DNA from: Bacillota bacterium
GTDB lineage: Bacteria > Bacillota > Clostridia > Saccharofermentanales > DTU023
Assembly: GCA_023622515.1 (NCBI GenBank)
Contig: JAMNZB010000071.1
Location: 1 to 44,122 of the forward strand
DNA length: 44,122 nucleotides
Reading direction: 5' to 3'
The position numbers and the translations under genes were made by a program. Positions within the stretch are counted from its first letter, which is position 1. Each line of letters starts with the position of its first letter. The notes beneath the pieces were generated by a model, which saw only the letters and a program-made list of their open reading frames with translations, was not told where the DNA came from and ran no database searches. Shown in pieces: positions 17,135 through 24,427 of the stretch.

Positions 17135-17312
17135 GCAAATTGGCTGGTCTTCTGGCTCTGATTCATCCTTGCGCTCGCCTTCCCATTCATAAAGAACAGT
17201 GACATAAATGAGCGTTCGTCATCATTACAGCAGATAGGGCTGCTCCGGATTCGCACCGGATTCCCAATTAAAGCCTGCCTGCAAAAAAATACAGGACAGG
17301 CTACCAATTGCC
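17135..17312 (-). ncRNA. Cobalamin (B12) riboswitch aptamer
   Basis: The closing stem pairs GGCAATTGG at the 5' side (around 17312-17304) with CCAATTTGC at the 3' side (17143-17135). The conserved core reads CCGGTGCGAATCCGG followed by AGCAGCCC (17259-17237). The B12-box-like GTCACTG is at 17203-17197. The 3' part contains AAGGCGAGCGCAAGG, ATGAATCAGAGCCAGAAGACC, the familiar AGCCAGGAGACC-like end of this class. Together with the downstream terminator this predicts transcription attenuation of the whole importer operon when adenosylcobalamin or another cobalamin is plentiful. Confidence 0.92.
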
Positions 17313-17331
17313 ACTTAAATTGTCGGTTCGA

Positions 17332-17361
17332 ATTATATCCTGTGCCCATTATCAGTGTCAA
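17332..17361 (-). promoter_or_regulatory. Sigma-A promoter of the riboswitch operon
   Basis: On the minus strand TTGACA (17361-17356) and TATAAT (17337-17332) are both perfect consensus boxes, spaced by 18 bases. Transcription should start near 17325, just before the aptamer, giving a leader of about 370 bases. A strong constitutive promoter is what riboswitch attenuation needs. Confidence 0.8.
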
Positions 17362-17530
17362 GAATTTTAGGCAGCATAAGAAGCCTAAACAGTAGGCTTA
17401 AACGATAACAACAAAGCCTGCGGGCAGGGTGCAAAGATTATCTTTTTGATATTTTATATAAGCAAAAAAGTATAAAATTAACTGTAATTAATCCCGCTTA
17501 TGCCTGTCCTTGCAAATATTTTCTTTTCCC

Positions 17531-17642
17531 ATCTATTTTAAATAATTGCGGAATCCGCAAAAAAATAAAATAGATTTGGACTAGTTAGCCCATCTGGACT
17601 ATAATCTATTTTAAATAATTGCGGAATCCGCAAAAAAATAAA
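17531..17642. repeat. Pair of identical 39-bp direct repeats, each with a palindrome, bracketing a promoter
   Basis: The 39 bases at 17531-17569 recur without change at 17604-17642. Each carries TTGCGGA-A-TCCGCAA (centres 17553 and 17626) followed by an A-rich tail. The centres are 73 bases apart, close to seven turns of B-DNA. Between them lies a good promoter. The stretch from 17362 to 17530 shows only an inverted TTTAGGC/GCCTAAA pair and no gene. Confidence 0.9.
17576..17605 (+). promoter_or_regulatory. Predicted promoter of the DUF4143 ATPase gene, between twin palindromes
   Basis: TTGGAC (17576-17581) and a perfect TATAAT (17600-17605) are spaced by 18 bases. One palindrome copy is centred near -60 and the other near +14, a layout typical of repression by looping or by blocking elongation. 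Confidence 0.6.
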
Positions 17643-17655
17643 GTAGGAGTCCGAG

Positions 17656-18945
17656 ATGATTATAGGGCGCAATCGATATTTAGATAGATTAATATCTCGT
17701 ATGAATAACGGCATGATAAAGGTGATTACGGGAATTAGAAGATCCGGAAAATCCTTTTTGCTTTTTAAGTTATTTTATGACTATCTTTTAAGCTCCGGTG
17801 TAAAGGATAATCAGATTATCAGAATCTCTTTAGATGATGAAGAGTATCGTCCATATTGCAATCCTGAATTATTACATGAATATATTCTTTCGCAAATAAT
17901 CAATAAAGATAAGCCGTATTATCTCTTTATAGATGAAGCCCAGTATGCTATTTCTAAAGAGGAAATGAAAAATCGGGATGTGCCTATTCGTTTATACGGA
18001 ATACTAAACGGACTTCTGCGAAAAGAAAATGTTGATGTATATATTACCGGAAGTAATTCCAAGTTTTTATCGTCTGATGTTTTAACGGAATTTCGTGGTA
18101 GAGGAGATCAAATCCGGCTAGCCCCTTTAACTTTTTCTGAATTTTTTCCTGCATCGGGAAAAAATCAAATTGAAGCTTGGCAAGAATATACTCTTTATGG
18201 AGGTATGCCACACATATTAAAAGAGAAAAAGGAGGAGGATAAAGCAAGATATTTGAGTTATTTGAATACGGAAATTTATCTTAAAGATATTAAAGAGAGA
18301 TATTCCATTAGGGATGAAGCAGCTCTGGAGTCTTTGATGAAAGTAATTGCCTCGGCCATCGGATCTCTGACAAACCCCAAGAAGATTCATGATACTTTTA
18401 CCAGTGCAGGAATAAAGAGTCTATCTATACCCACTATAAGCAACTACTTGAATCATTTGCAGGAGGCTTTTATCCTGCAAAAGGCGGAACGCTATGATGT
18501 CAAAGGGAGAAAATATATTAGTACTCCTGTAAAATACTACTATACAGATCTTGGCTTACGAAATGCTCTTTTAAATTTCAGGCAATATGAGGAAACGCAT
18601 ATCATGGAAAACATTATATACAATGAGTTGCTTTTTCGGGGTTACCAGGTAGATGTCGGTATAGTAGAAATAAATGCAGTTGAAAATGGTCGCAATGTTC
18701 GCAAACAGCTTGAAGTTGATTTTGTAGTAAATCTAGGAAATAAGCGATTCTATATCCAATCTGCCTATGCCATCCCTGATAGGGAAAAGATGCAACAAGA
18801 GCAGCTGTCCTTACTAAATATTCCGGACTCGTTCAAAAAAATAATTGTCGTTGCAGGTAATTCCCCTCTCTGGAGGAATGAAGAAGGAATTACCATCATG
18901 AATGTATTTGATTTTTTACTTAAACCGAATAGCTTGGATCTATAA
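17656..18945 (+). CDS. ATP-binding protein, AAA-type with DUF4143 C-terminal domain
   Basis: A 429-residue protein of a widespread family of unknown role. The N-terminal AAA-like domain has Walker A GIRRSGKS (near residue 26) and a Walker B-like YLFIDEAQ near residue 95, then ITGSNSKFL (sensor 1-like) and FRGRGDQIRLAPLTFSEF. The C-terminal DUF4143 region has a winged helix-like part (SIPTISNYLNHLQEAFILQKAERYD) and a nuclease-like fold ending with QLEVDFVVN and FYIQSAYAI, resembling PD-(D/E)XK core spacing (D in LEVDF, Q in IQSAY). The ribosome site TAGGAG is weak. It is a single gene with its own promoter. It is more AT-rich than the genes around it, so it may be acquired. Confidence 0.88.
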   Translation: MIIGRNRYLDRLISRMNNGMIKVITGIRRSGKSFLLFKLFYDYLLSSGVKDNQIIRISLDDEEYRPYCNPELLHEYILSQIINKDKPYYLFIDEAQYAISKEEMKNRDVPIRLYGILNGLLRKENVDVYITGSNSKFLSSDVLTEFRGRGDQIRLAPLTFSEFFPASGKNQIEAWQEYTLYGGMPHILKEKKEEDKARYLSYLNTEIYLKDIKERYSIRDEAALESLMKVIASAIGSLTNPKKIHDTFTSAGIKSLSIPTISNYLNHLQEAFILQKAERYDVKGRKYISTPVKYYYTDLGLRNALLNFRQYEETHIMENIIYNELLFRGYQVDVGIVEINAVENGRNVRKQLEVDFVVNLGNKRFYIQSAYAIPDREKMQQEQLSLLNIPDSFKKIIVVAGNSPLWRNEEGITIMNVFDFLLKPNSLDL

Positions 18946-18986
18946 TGACCTATAATAAAGTTATCCGTTGAGAAAGGAAAAAAATT

Positions 18987-19232
18987 ATGCTTATTCAGCC
19001 AGATATGATTGTTTTAGATATTTATGAAAAATACCCCCAAACCGACCCGGTTTTCAGGGGATACGATGAGGTCATCGGTAAGTGTTTGCTTTGTCAGCAT
19101 CTTTTTGACTCTATTGAAGCGGTTAGCGAGAAATATCAATTAGATCAAGAAGATATGCTTCGAAAACTGAACAAGGCCGCCGAAAGCCCGAATCCTGATA
19201 TTCAAGAGGAAAGCGCGGAGGAAGCAAAATAA
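18987..19232 (+). CDS. DUF1858-like small protein with CxxC
   Basis: An 81-residue protein. Residues 3-60 follow the DUF1858 pattern: a start like 'I..DM.VLDIYEKYPQTDPVF', a central KCLLC (CxxC) and a helical end DQEDMLRKLNKAA. Proteins of this family are associated with hybrid-cluster proteins and redox disulfides. The acidic tail (NPDIQEESAEEAK) is variable. AAAGGA precedes the ATG. It follows the DUF4143 gene by 41 bases and precedes the isoaspartate methyltransferase by 66, so it may share either transcript. No partner is evident. Confidence 0.75.
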   Translation: MLIQPDMIVLDIYEKYPQTDPVFRGYDEVIGKCLLCQHLFDSIEAVSEKYQLDQEDMLRKLNKAAESPNPDIQEESAEEAK

Positions 19233-19298
19233 GCTTGCCTTATCGGCCGGGTAAAAGCGGAAAGACAAATTATACTAAGGAGAAATGGGGGAAAAGTA

Positions 19299-19886
19299 AT
19301 GGACCGGAAGGAACTTGTGGCCTATTTTCGTTCCCTGGATCGTTCCTTTTTTGTCGAGGGTGACATGAAAAAATATGCGGGCCTGGACGGGCCTTTGCCC
19401 ATAGGCTTCGGACAAACCATTTCCCAGCCCAGTCTGGTCTTGGAAATGACCCGGCTCCTGGCTCCGGCGAAGGATAGCAAGGTGCTGGAGATTGGAACCG
19501 GTTCAGGCTTTCAGACAGCCCTTCTGGCTAAAATGTCAGCGGAAGTCTATACAGTGGAAAGAATTGCCGACTTGATGGAGAAAGCCCAAAAGAGGCTGGA
19601 GCTGTTACACTTTTCCAATATTTATTATAAGGTCGGAGACGGTAGCCGCGGATGGCAAGAGCATGCTCCCTATGACCGGATTATGGTCACTGCCGCAGCA
19701 GGAATATTACCTGACGACTTGGTCGACCAGCTGGCGGTGTCCGGCCGGATGATTATCCCCATCGGGCCGCCGGATTTGCAGGAGCTCAAACTTCTTACGA
19801 AGACGGCTAGTGGCAATATAAAGATGAAAACAGTGGAATTCGTTAGATTTGTAGAACTAAAAGGGCAGTATGGCTGGGGCAAATAG
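19299..19886 (+). CDS. pcm: Protein-L-isoaspartate O-methyltransferase
   Basis: Repair enzyme that methylates isoaspartyl residues in damaged proteins using SAM; cytoplasmic. It has 195 residues, slightly shorter than E. coli Pcm (208). Family motifs are clear: the substrate loop GQTISQPSLVLEMTRLL, motif I VLEIGTGSGFQTALLA, the following VYTVERIADL, and ITVTAAAG-like MVTAAAGILPDDLVDQL with GRMIIPIG. The ATG lies behind GGAGAAATGGGGGAAAAG. It is convergent with metA, 19 bases away, with no clear terminator between. Confidence 0.93.
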   Translation: MDRKELVAYFRSLDRSFFVEGDMKKYAGLDGPLPIGFGQTISQPSLVLEMTRLLAPAKDSKVLEIGTGSGFQTALLAKMSAEVYTVERIADLMEKAQKRLELLHFSNIYYKVGDGSRGWQEHAPYDRIMVTAAAGILPDDLVDQLAVSGRMIIPIGPPDLQELKLLTKTASGNIKMKTVEFVRFVELKGQYGWGK

Positions 19887-19905
19887 CAAAGTTGACCGCA
19901 GCTTA

Positions 19906-20820
19906 TTACAGATCGCTGATATTATAAGGTGTAATTTGATAGACCAGGTAGTTCAGCCAATTAATATATAGGAGATTGGCATGGGCCCGCCAGGAGTTGA
20001 TGGGGGCCAGCCTGTCGTCATCTTGGGGAAAGTAGTTTTTGGGGACTTCAATGGCTAGCCCGGCTTTTTTGTCGCGGAGGTATTCTTTGTGGAGGGTATC
20101 GGCGTCATACTCCGAATGGCCGGTGATGAAGACCTGTCTGCCCCACTCGGTCATGAGGGCATAGATGCCGGCCTCCTCTGAAGATGCAAGGATTTTTAGC
20201 TCCGGAACCTTTTCGATATCTTCCCGGAGGATGGTGGTATGGCGGGAGTGGGGGACCATAAAGCTGTCATCAAAGCCGCGAAAGAGGATGGAATTCTCGC
20301 GCTCCACCCGATGAGGAAATACACCGAAGAGTTTTTTGTCCAGAGGGTGTTTAGGAACCCCGTAGTGGTAGTAGAGGGCCGCCTGGGCCCCCCAACAGAT
20401 ATGAAAGGTGCTGAACACATGGGTCTTGGTCCATTCCATGATGGCGCACAGCTCCGGCCAGTAGTCCACTTCCTCAAAGGCCAGGTGCTCCACCGGCGCA
20501 CCCGTGATAATCATGCCGTCGAACTTCTCCTGCCGGACTTCCTCAAAGTTCTTGTAGAAGGCCAGGAGATGCTCTTGCGGAGTATTTTTAGCCTTATGGC
20601 TGCTGGTGTGTATCAGTTCTAACTCCACTTGCAGAGGGGTATTGCCCAGTAGGCGGGCCAGCTGGGTTTCGGTCTCTATCTTGGTGGGCATCAGGTTGAG
20701 CAACAAGATGCGCAGGGGCCGAATATCCTGGCTTAAGGCCCGGCCCTCCGTCATAACAAAGATATTTTCCTTCTGCAAAATCTCACTAGCAGGTAGTTTA
20801 TCTGGAATCTTAATGGGCAT
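19906..20820 (-). CDS. metA: Homoserine O-acetyltransferase (MetA family)
   Basis: First committed step of methionine synthesis, acylating homoserine. It has 304 residues, normal for MetA. Visible residues are the catalytic Cys142 in HICWGAQ, the His/Glu pair in ITGHSEYD (residues 234 and 236) and Glu111 in [16 protein letters not shown]. In characterised enzymes of this family glutamate at this position goes with acetyl-CoA use and glycine with succinyl-CoA, so an acetyltransferase is predicted despite the usual 'succinyltransferase' label. It follows metY by about 50 bases on the same strand, and MetY uses O-acetylhomoserine, which agrees. Confidence 0.95.
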   Translation of the reverse strand: MPIKIPDKLPASEILQKENIFVMTEGRALSQDIRPLRILLLNLMPTKIETETQLARLLGNTPLQVELELIHTSSHKAKNTPQEHLLAFYKNFEEVRQEKFDGMIITGAPVEHLAFEEVDYWPELCAIMEWTKTHVFSTFHICWGAQAALYYHYGVPKHPLDKKLFGVFPHRVERENSILFRGFDDSFMVPHSRHTTILREDIEKVPELKILASSEEAGIYALMTEWGRQVFITGHSEYDADTLHKEYLRDKKAGLAIEVPKNYFPQDDDRLAPINSWRAHANLLYINWLNYLVYQITPYNISDL

Positions 20821-20870
20821 GTTTTATCCTTGCACTTTCACAATGGTCGATTTAATCTATCAGGATTCAC

Positions 20871-22157
20871 TTAGCGGATGCCGTCCAGGGCCTGGCGGAT
20901 ATCCCGGATGATGTCCTCCGGAGCTTCCAGCCCTATGGACAGGCGGACTAAATCGGGAGAAACACCGGCCGCGGCCAACTCCTCATCGGTCATTTGCCGG
21001 TGGGTGCTGCTGGCGGGGTGGAGGCAGCAGGTCTTGGCATCGGCCACATGGGTAACAATACTTGCCAGGCGGAGCCCTTTCATAAAGGCTTCAGCGGCCT
21101 TGCGGCCTCCTTTTACCCCAAAACTGACTACGCCGGAGGCCCCTTTGGGCAAATACTTCTTGGTCAGGGCATAGCAAGAATCGCCGGGAAGTCCCGGATA
21201 CTTTACCCAGCTTACCTCTTCTTGTTCGGACAAAAATTGGGCGACAGCCAGGGCTGCTTGACTGTGCCGCTCCATGCGCAGGTGGAGGCTTTCCAGGCCT
21301 AAATTAAGCAGGAAGGCATTCTGAGGCGATTGGACAGAGCCCAGATCCCGCATCAATTGGGCGACCGCCTTAGTGATGTAAGCCCCTTCCAGGCCAAAGC
21401 GCTTAGTATAGGTGATGCCATGATAACTGGCATCCGGCGTGCAAAGGCCGGGGAATTTTTCGGGGTACTTTGTCCAGTCGAAACGTCCGCTGTCCACAAT
21501 ACAGCCGCCAACAGCGGCCCCATGGCCATCCATGTACTTGGTTGTGGAGTGGATCACGATATCGGCCCCGTGCTCAAAGGGACGGCAGAGGATGGGGGTA
21601 GCAAAAGTGTTGTCGACAATCAAGGGTACGCCGTGGGCATGGGCGGCCCGGGCAAAACGCTCGATGTCAAAGACGATCAGGGCCGGGTTGGCGATGGTTT
21701 CACCAAAGACCGCCTTGGTGTTGGGGCGGAAGGCAGCCTTCAATTCCTCTTCACTGCAATCGGGCGGCAGAAAGCTAAAGTCAATCCCCATGCGCTTCAT
21801 GGTTACGGCAAAGAGGTTATAGGTGCCTCCGTAGATGGTGGAGCAACTGATAACGTGGTCGCCGCAGGAAGCAATGTTGAAAATGCTGTAAAAGGAGGCG
21901 GCCTGACCCGAAGCTGTCAGCATGGCGGCACTGCCGCCCTCCAGATTGGCAATCTTATCTGCGACATGGTCGCTGGTGGGATTAGCCAGACGGGTATAAA
22001 AATAACCGCTGGCCTCCAAATCGAAGAGTTTTCCCATGTCTTCGCTGCTATCATATTTAAAGGTAGTACTTTGGATGATGGGAAGTTGCCGCGGCTCGCC
22101 ATTGGCCGGCTGATAGCCTGCCTGCAAACAACGGGTGTCGAGAGTGTAATTGTTCAT
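20871..22157 (-). CDS. metY: O-acetylhomoserine sulfhydrylase (aminocarboxypropyltransferase)
   Basis: PLP enzyme making homocysteine from O-acetylhomoserine and sulfide. It has 428 residues from ATG 22157, chosen because GAAGGAGG sits six bases upstream; the open frame extends 33 codons further without such a site. Hallmarks are PIIQSTTFKYDSSEDMGKLF, the aromatic GYFYTRLANPTSD, LTASGQAA, VDNTFATP and the PLP-lysine motif HSTTKYMDGHG. Length and motifs fit the MetY branch of the Cys/Met metabolism enzymes. It forms an operon with metA. I see no SAM riboswitch or T-box in the 309-base upstream gap, which contains no other gene. Confidence 0.93.
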   Translation of the reverse strand: MNNYTLDTRCLQAGYQPANGEPRQLPIIQSTTFKYDSSEDMGKLFDLEASGYFYTRLANPTSDHVADKIANLEGGSAAMLTASGQAASFYSIFNIASCGDHVISCSTIYGGTYNLFAVTMKRMGIDFSFLPPDCSEEELKAAFRPNTKAVFGETIANPALIVFDIERFARAAHAHGVPLIVDNTFATPILCRPFEHGADIVIHSTTKYMDGHGAAVGGCIVDSGRFDWTKYPEKFPGLCTPDASYHGITYTKRFGLEGAYITKAVAQLMRDLGSVQSPQNAFLLNLGLESLHLRMERHSQAALAVAQFLSEQEEVSWVKYPGLPGDSCYALTKKYLPKGASGVVSFGVKGGRKAAEAFMKGLRLASIVTHVADAKTCCLHPASSTHRQMTDEELAAAGVSPDLVRLSIGLEAPEDIIRDIRQALDGIR

Positions 22158-22466
22158 GATGCCCTCCTTCAGCTTAGTCTGCCTGACTATGTATAAATAT
22201 TCGGAATAAAAGCAATAATTGGCTGAATTGTGCCCCAAAGAAGAGCCGATTGTCAAACGCTTTACATTTTATTGAAAGCTACAAGGATAAGTTGGATAAT
22301 CTGAGTATCAGGGAAGCCGGAAAACATTTGTAAATTCTGCGCTATTAATTTGTTCTTATTCTGTTTTTGTTGTGCAAAGTATTCCTTTTCGTAAACATGA
22401 TTTTCTTTTAAATGTTTTTCTATATAATGAGAAAAAATAATGAGACAGTTAAGTGAGAGGTCTTCC

Positions 22467-23210
22467 ATGGAACAGTTTTTTACAGCGGTAAAGTCTCAAT
22501 CTTCGGCTTTTAGCCTTGGGTTTATTATTATCTCAAATATTCTCCTTTTTATGGGCGGTGTTTTCCCGGTTTTCTGGTACAGGAAGTATCCGGGAGAAAA
22601 AAGGCTCCATAAGGTCTTGGCCTTTTTGCAGCTGACCGAATATCTCAGCATTTTTATCTGGTACTATGCGGTCGGTTACCTCGATTTTCCCCTCCCCCTT
22701 TACCACTGCCGCCTGGCCAAACTCATCTTAATTATTCTGGCTTTTACCGGGATTGAAGGTCGTTTTCGCTCTTTTTATGCCTATGCAGTCCCTTTGGCTA
22801 TTTTTGGGGCAGTGGCCGCCTTCCTGGTACCGGATGTGGACCCCTTCCCTTGGCCGCATATAACCTACATCGGCTATTTTCTCGGCCATTTCCTCCTCCT
22901 CATGCAAGGAACCGCAGCCCTTACGCGAGATAAGGGGAAGCTTACAAAGGCGGACTTGCTCCGGGGACAAAAGATATTGCTTTGTGTAAATCTTGTTATT
23001 ATGGTGATTGCCCGACTTTCCGGCCTTAACTATTCTTATATGCTGAAGTCTCCCATCTTGAAGAACTTTACTGAGGCCCTTCCCCCGGTGGCCTACACGC
23101 TGCTGGTCTTCCTCATATATGCTCTCTTGTATTTCCTGAGTTTCTATATCGCCTGCTTTTTACAGTACCTGGTCCGCCGGGCCCAAAAGCCGGCAGGCGA
23201 GAAAGGATAA
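22467..23210 (+). CDS. YwaF/TIGR02206-type integral membrane protein
   Basis: A 247-residue protein with about six or seven membrane segments and short loops. The stretch LPLYHCRLAKLILIILAFTG is like the conserved LPLHLCR-type motif of the YwaF (TIGR02206) family, and the HITYIGYFLGHFLLLMQG helix follows with its usual histidine. The biochemical role of the family is not established. ATG 22467 is chosen because GTGAGAGG lies six bases upstream; a TATAAT box is at 22423-22428. It is followed after 24 bases by the phosphatase gene and is probably co-transcribed with it. Confidence 0.75.
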   Translation: MEQFFTAVKSQSSAFSLGFIIISNILLFMGGVFPVFWYRKYPGEKRLHKVLAFLQLTEYLSIFIWYYAVGYLDFPLPLYHCRLAKLILIILAFTGIEGRFRSFYAYAVPLAIFGAVAAFLVPDVDPFPWPHITYIGYFLGHFLLLMQGTAALTRDKGKLTKADLLRGQKILLCVNLVIMVIARLSGLNYSYMLKSPILKNFTEALPPVAYTLLVFLIYALLYFLSFYIACFLQYLVRRAQKPAGEKG

Positions 23211-23234
23211 AAACACCATAAGGAGGCTGATTCA

Positions 23235-23684
23235 ATGAAAAAACTATACTTGCTAAGGCACGCCAAGAGCAGCTGGGATGACCCCCACTGCAGAGATTAT
23301 GACAGGTCTTTGAATGCCCGGGGAAGGCGGCAGGCCAGGGCTATGGGTAAGTTTTTTCAGGAAAAGGCCTTTAAAATCGACGGTATCCTTTGTTCCGGTG
23401 CCCTAAGGACCAGAGAGACCCTGGAACTCCTGCTGGAATCTTATCACTTCCGGGGAGAAATTGAATACAGGGATGAAATCTATGCCTCATCCCTTTCGGG
23501 CCTCAAGGAGCTTATCCGCCAAAGTAAATGGGACTCCCTCCTCTTAATCGGCCACAATCCTGAAATAGAAAGTCTGGCCGGTGACCTGACCGGTCATACT
23601 CTGACCATGCCTACCTGCCAGCTTGCCGTCATTGACATGGTGGATGGCCGCCTAGAACTATTTACCAGGCCGGAAGAAGCGTGA
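23235..23684 (+). CDS. SixA-like histidine phosphatase
   Basis: A 149-residue cytoplasmic enzyme of the histidine phosphatase superfamily. The catalytic motif is LYLLRHAKSSWDD near the N-terminus, followed by DYDRSLNARGRRQARAMG, the CSGALRTRET loop and the second catalytic histidine in LLIGHNPEIE. Length and the RHAKSSW form match SixA, which dephosphorylates phosphohistidine on proteins. Its real substrate here is unknown. AAGGAGG precedes the ATG. The stop overlaps the start of a broken GNAT fragment. Confidence 0.9.
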   Translation: MKKLYLLRHAKSSWDDPHCRDYDRSLNARGRRQARAMGKFFQEKAFKIDGILCSGALRTRETLELLLESYHFRGEIEYRDEIYASSLSGLKELIRQSKWDSLLLIGHNPEIESLAGDLTGHTLTMPTCQLAVIDMVDGRLELFTRPEEA

Positions 23685-23845
23685 TGGATGATATGGAATT
23701 TATTGAGTCCTATGGCAATAACAAAGCCAAGTCAATGTATGAAAAAGTAGCTTTTATCCAAACCGATCTTGTTAATACCGATGATTGTTATGAAGTTAAC
23801 TTGCGATATCTTGTGCCCGAAAAGGGAATCATTCAGGAAGTATAA
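23684..23845 (+). pseudogene. C-terminal remnant of a GNAT acetyltransferase
   Basis: An open frame of 53 codons overlapping the phosphatase stop by one base. The sequence SYGNNKAKSMYEKVAF matches the last helix and strand of GNAT N-acetyltransferases (usual form N..A..LYEKLGF). What follows, DDCYEVNLRYLVP, is the normal family ending. The acetyl-CoA binding part is absent, so this is a truncated gene, not a small functional enzyme. The ATG at its start is probably fortuitous. Confidence 0.65.
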
Positions 23846-23903
23846 AGATTAATCTATTTGCTTTTTCTTAGAAGGAATATCCTAGCCTAGTACTAGCTGA
23901 CCC

Positions 23904-23956
23904 GCAGGGCGGAGTTTTCCGGACAAGGAAAGGGGAAGACTGTACCTTTGCCCTGC
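23904..23956. other. Nested-stem region upstream of feoA
   Basis: GCAGGGC (23904-23910) and GCCCTGC (23950-23956) enclose AGTTTTCC (23913-23920) and GGAAGACT (23934-23941), which also pair with one G-U. The nested stems could be a folded RNA, a remnant of a repeat, or chance. No U-run follows on either strand. Apart from this, the 345 bases between the GNAT remnant and feoA hold the promoter and operators listed separately. Confidence 0.35.
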
Positions 23957-24086
23957 TCTTGCTCACTCTGAGCCGGGGGAGGGGTCGATTTTACATGCTC
24001 AAAATCACAAAATTATCCTTTGCTTAAGAGAAAATAACAAGCCGTAAAAGGTCAAATAAAATATCAAATTAATGCAAAAAAACTTG

Positions 24087-24114
24087 TTGACAAAACAGGA
24101 GAGAGGAGTAGAAT
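24087..24114 (+). promoter_or_regulatory. feo operon promoter
   Basis: TTGACA (24087-24092) and TAGAAT (24109-24114) are spaced by 16 bases. Two overlapping TTAGC palindromes begin nine bases after the -10 box, covering the start of the transcript. Confidence 0.75.
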
Positions 24115-24122
24115 CAGCATTA

Positions 24123-24154
24123 GATTAGCCATCGCTAACTAGCGGCGACTAACT
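24123..24154. promoter_or_regulatory. Two overlapping TTAGC palindromes (sites 4 and 5), feo operator
   Basis: Site 4 is GATTAGC-CATC-GCTAACT (24123-24140). Site 5 is AACTAGC-GGCG-ACTAACT (24137-24154), offset by 14 bases. An outer ATTAGA/TCTAAT pair (24119-24124, 24054-type arm at 24154-24159) extends the symmetry. Placement just downstream of the -10 box of an iron-uptake operon supports an iron-responsive repressor, most simply of the DtxR/IdeR family. Confidence 0.75.
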
Positions 24155-24190
24155 CTAATGCGATAAGGTTTGGCGAAGGAGGATAGTGAC

Positions 24191-24418
24191 TTGATTAATT
24201 TATTGCTGGCACCGAAAAATGAGCCTTTAAGGATTGTCAAGATTAAGGGAAATAAGGTTTTGGATAAAGCTTTATGGCAGCGTTTGCAAGACATGGGCTT
24301 TCTTCATGACGCAAATATTTCCGTAATTTCCGAATCCGGCGGCAATATTATCGTAAAAGTTAAGGACTCTAAGATTGCTATAGGAAAGGAAATAGCAAAA
24401 ACGATTTATGTGGTGTAG
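24191..24418 (+). CDS. feoA: FeoA family protein (first copy)
   Basis: Small SH3-like cytoplasmic partner of the ferrous iron transporter FeoB, 75 residues. Visible are EPLRIVKIKGN, the central WQRLQDMGFLHDANISVI with the conserved L..MG pattern, and KIAIGKEIAKTIYV. TTG at 24191 is chosen because AAGGAGG lies eight bases upstream; the earlier TTG at 24170 would place that site inside the gene. It is directly behind the palindromic operator and nine bases before the second feoA. Confidence 0.9.
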   Translation: MINLLLAPKNEPLRIVKIKGNKVLDKALWQRLQDMGFLHDANISVISESGGNIIVKVKDSKIAIGKEIAKTIYVV

Positions 24419-24427
24419 GAGGGAAGT

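Noticed and set aside
3716-17361. Opine-metallophore (staphylopine-type) biosynthesis locus
   Set aside because: The importer class fits, but no nicotianamine synthase-like, racemase or opine dehydrogenase gene is present; the two methyltransferases have ordinary SAM-methyltransferase motifs.
17366-17389. TTTAGGC/GCCTAAA inverted pair resembling a MntR site
   Set aside because: The spacing of ten bases is too wide for a MntR-type box and it lies upstream of the riboswitch promoter without clear relation to it.
21330-22196. 288-codon plus-strand open frame
   Set aside because: Antisense to metY across its whole length; caused by codon bias of the real gene.
22158-22466. SAM riboswitch or T-box before metY
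   Set aside because: Looked for because metY-metA operons are often under such control; I see neither the SAM-I core nor a T-box sequence, nor a terminator.
22262-22468. 68-codon minus-strand frame in the metY-ywaF gap
   Set aside because: AT-rich, no good ribosome site, and it starts in the YwaF-like gene's own start region; I cannot support it.
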